From positions 930,001 through 994,000 of the forward strand of contig NZ_LR590469.1 in NCBI RefSeq assembly GCF_901472495.1: DNA of 64,000 nt, read 5' to 3'. The stretch's first letter is position 1. Each line of letters opens with the position of its first letter. Under the pieces are notes generated by a model. The model was not told the DNA's origin. It was given only the letters and a program-made list of their open reading frames with translations, and searched no databases. This document shows positions 63,486 to 64,000 of this stretch, piece by piece. Both the position numbers and the translations under genes were made by a program. This DNA is from Yersinia enterocolitica subsp. enterocolitica. Lineage in GTDB: Bacteria > Pseudomonadota > Gammaproteobacteria > Enterobacterales > Enterobacteriaceae.

Positions 63486-63804
63486 GTAACCTCCTCGGTC
63501 AATTGGCTATGTCTACTATAGCCAGTTGGCCGATATAAAGCAAAGTGTCACTGGTTCTTGACGAGAATGCTGACGGCATGCGTCATTATATAATTCTAAA
63601 TTATTAGTATAAAAACTAATAACTCGCTATATACGGTGCTGATAGGGGTTGATGATCTTATCTTTGTGAGTTCAATTGGATAGAAAACACAGCAAAAAGC
63701 CGATTCCTGTCAACTTTTGCTGACAGACTGCTTCATCAGTAAGGGGGGACAGGGTATTATCATAGACAGATATTCCGCACCTGCCCTACATAAGGTCGAT
63801 ACTG
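63486..63804. other. Promoter region between the RES-Xre pair and tyrR
   Basis: 319 AT-rich bases with the toxin-antitoxin operator at its left end and the tyrR promoter on the right. A CTGTCA..TGACAG hairpin sits at 63707-63726. No open frame of interest. Confidence 0.5.
63500..63528. promoter_or_regulatory. Operator of the RES-Xre pair
   Basis: CAATTGGCTAT, seven bases, ATAGCCAGTTG: an 11-base inverted repeat with one mismatch, 15 bases upstream of the antitoxin start. Suited to dimer binding by the antitoxin. Confidence 0.7.
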
Positions 63805-64000
63805 ATGCGCTTGGAAGTTTTTTGCGAAGACCGAATCGGTCTCACCAGAGAGTTACTTGATCTCTTGGTTTTACGCGGCATTGATTTACGTGGGATCGAA
63901 ATTGATCCGATTGGCCGTATTTATTTGAATTTCTCACAGCTGGATTTCAGTGTATTTAGTGCGTTGATGATGGATATTCGACGCATTGATGGAGTGACTG
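63805..64000 (+). CDS. tyrR: Transcriptional regulator TyrR, N-terminal part
   Basis: Regulator of aromatic amino acid synthesis and transport. Only the first 65 residues are in the window: MRLEVFCEDRIGLTRELLDLL and RGIDLRGIEIDPIGRIYLNF form the N-terminal ACT domain of TyrR. The location after ycjF matches E. coli. ATG at 63805. Confidence 0.93.
   Translation, partial: MRLEVFCEDRIGLTRELLDLLVLRGIDLRGIEIDPIGRIYLNFSQLDFSVFSALMMDIRRIDGVT

Overview
The window comes from the chromosome of an enteric bacterium of the order Enterobacterales, almost certainly the genus Yersinia. The evidence is a near-complete backbone in the order seen around minute 29-38 of E. coli (ydiK ydiJ menI sufABCDSE ldtE lpp pykF tRNA-Val mdtK ribE cfa punC punR purR ynhF sodB mepH grxD rnt gloA nemA nemR ... 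ydhL ydhF ydhK ydhJ ydhI rovA slyB anmK mliC pdxH tyrS pdxY gstA), a SlyA protein that reads as the Yersinia RovA version, six ERIC elements plus an ERIC remnant, and three copies of a 165-bp palindromic repeat resembling the Yersinia YPAL family. The species cannot be fixed from the sequence; a member of the Y. enterocolitica group is plausible.

Layout. 1-11142: divergent ydiK/ydiJ, menI, then the iron-repressed Suf Fe-S assembly operon with a perfect 7-1-7 Fur box and an internal terminator before sufE. 11409-15510: envelope genes ldtE and lpp, pykF and three tandem tRNA-Val(GAC) genes. 15870-24373: mdtK, ribE, cfa, a frameshifted punC, punR, purR, ynhF and sodB. 24624-31981: mepH, grxD, rnt, gloA, the nemRA electrophile regulon, eptA and ydhL. 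32118-43361: ydhF, the ydhIJK efflux operon divergent from rovA, slyB, anmK, mliC, the vitamin B6 genes pdxH and pdxY around tyrS, and gstA. 43543-49615: genes off the E. coli order (a YjbD-like protein, yohC, a VOC protein, dtpA, a LysR regulator and an AhpD-like protein). 50015-55334: the sapABCDF peptide transporter. 55595-57081: an iron-linked accessory patch. 57125-62522: pspF, pspABCD, ycjX and ycjF. 62525-63485: a RES-Xre toxin-antitoxin pair. 63805 to the end: the start of tyrR.

The most interesting stretch is the AT-rich patch between sapA and pspF. It encodes a RyhB-type small RNA behind a near-perfect Fur box, then a second Fur-like site, then a secreted protein with the full catalytic signature of the pertussis toxin S1 subunit. 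Directly after it lies a small secreted two-cysteine protein with the size and layout of an AB5 B subunit. The reading offered is an iron-repressed pertussis-like AB5 toxin beside an iron-responsive small RNA.

Other points worth attention: one of the 165-bp repeats inserted into the 3' end of mliC with a 19-bp target duplication and rewrote the lipoprotein's C-terminus; another insertion duplicated a bidirectional terminator; punC is broken in a run of eight T; PspC carries four five-residue tandem repeats; and ERIC elements sit inside the psp operon and against the start of ydhL. Comparisons with E. coli and other proteins are from memory of those families; no database search was run.
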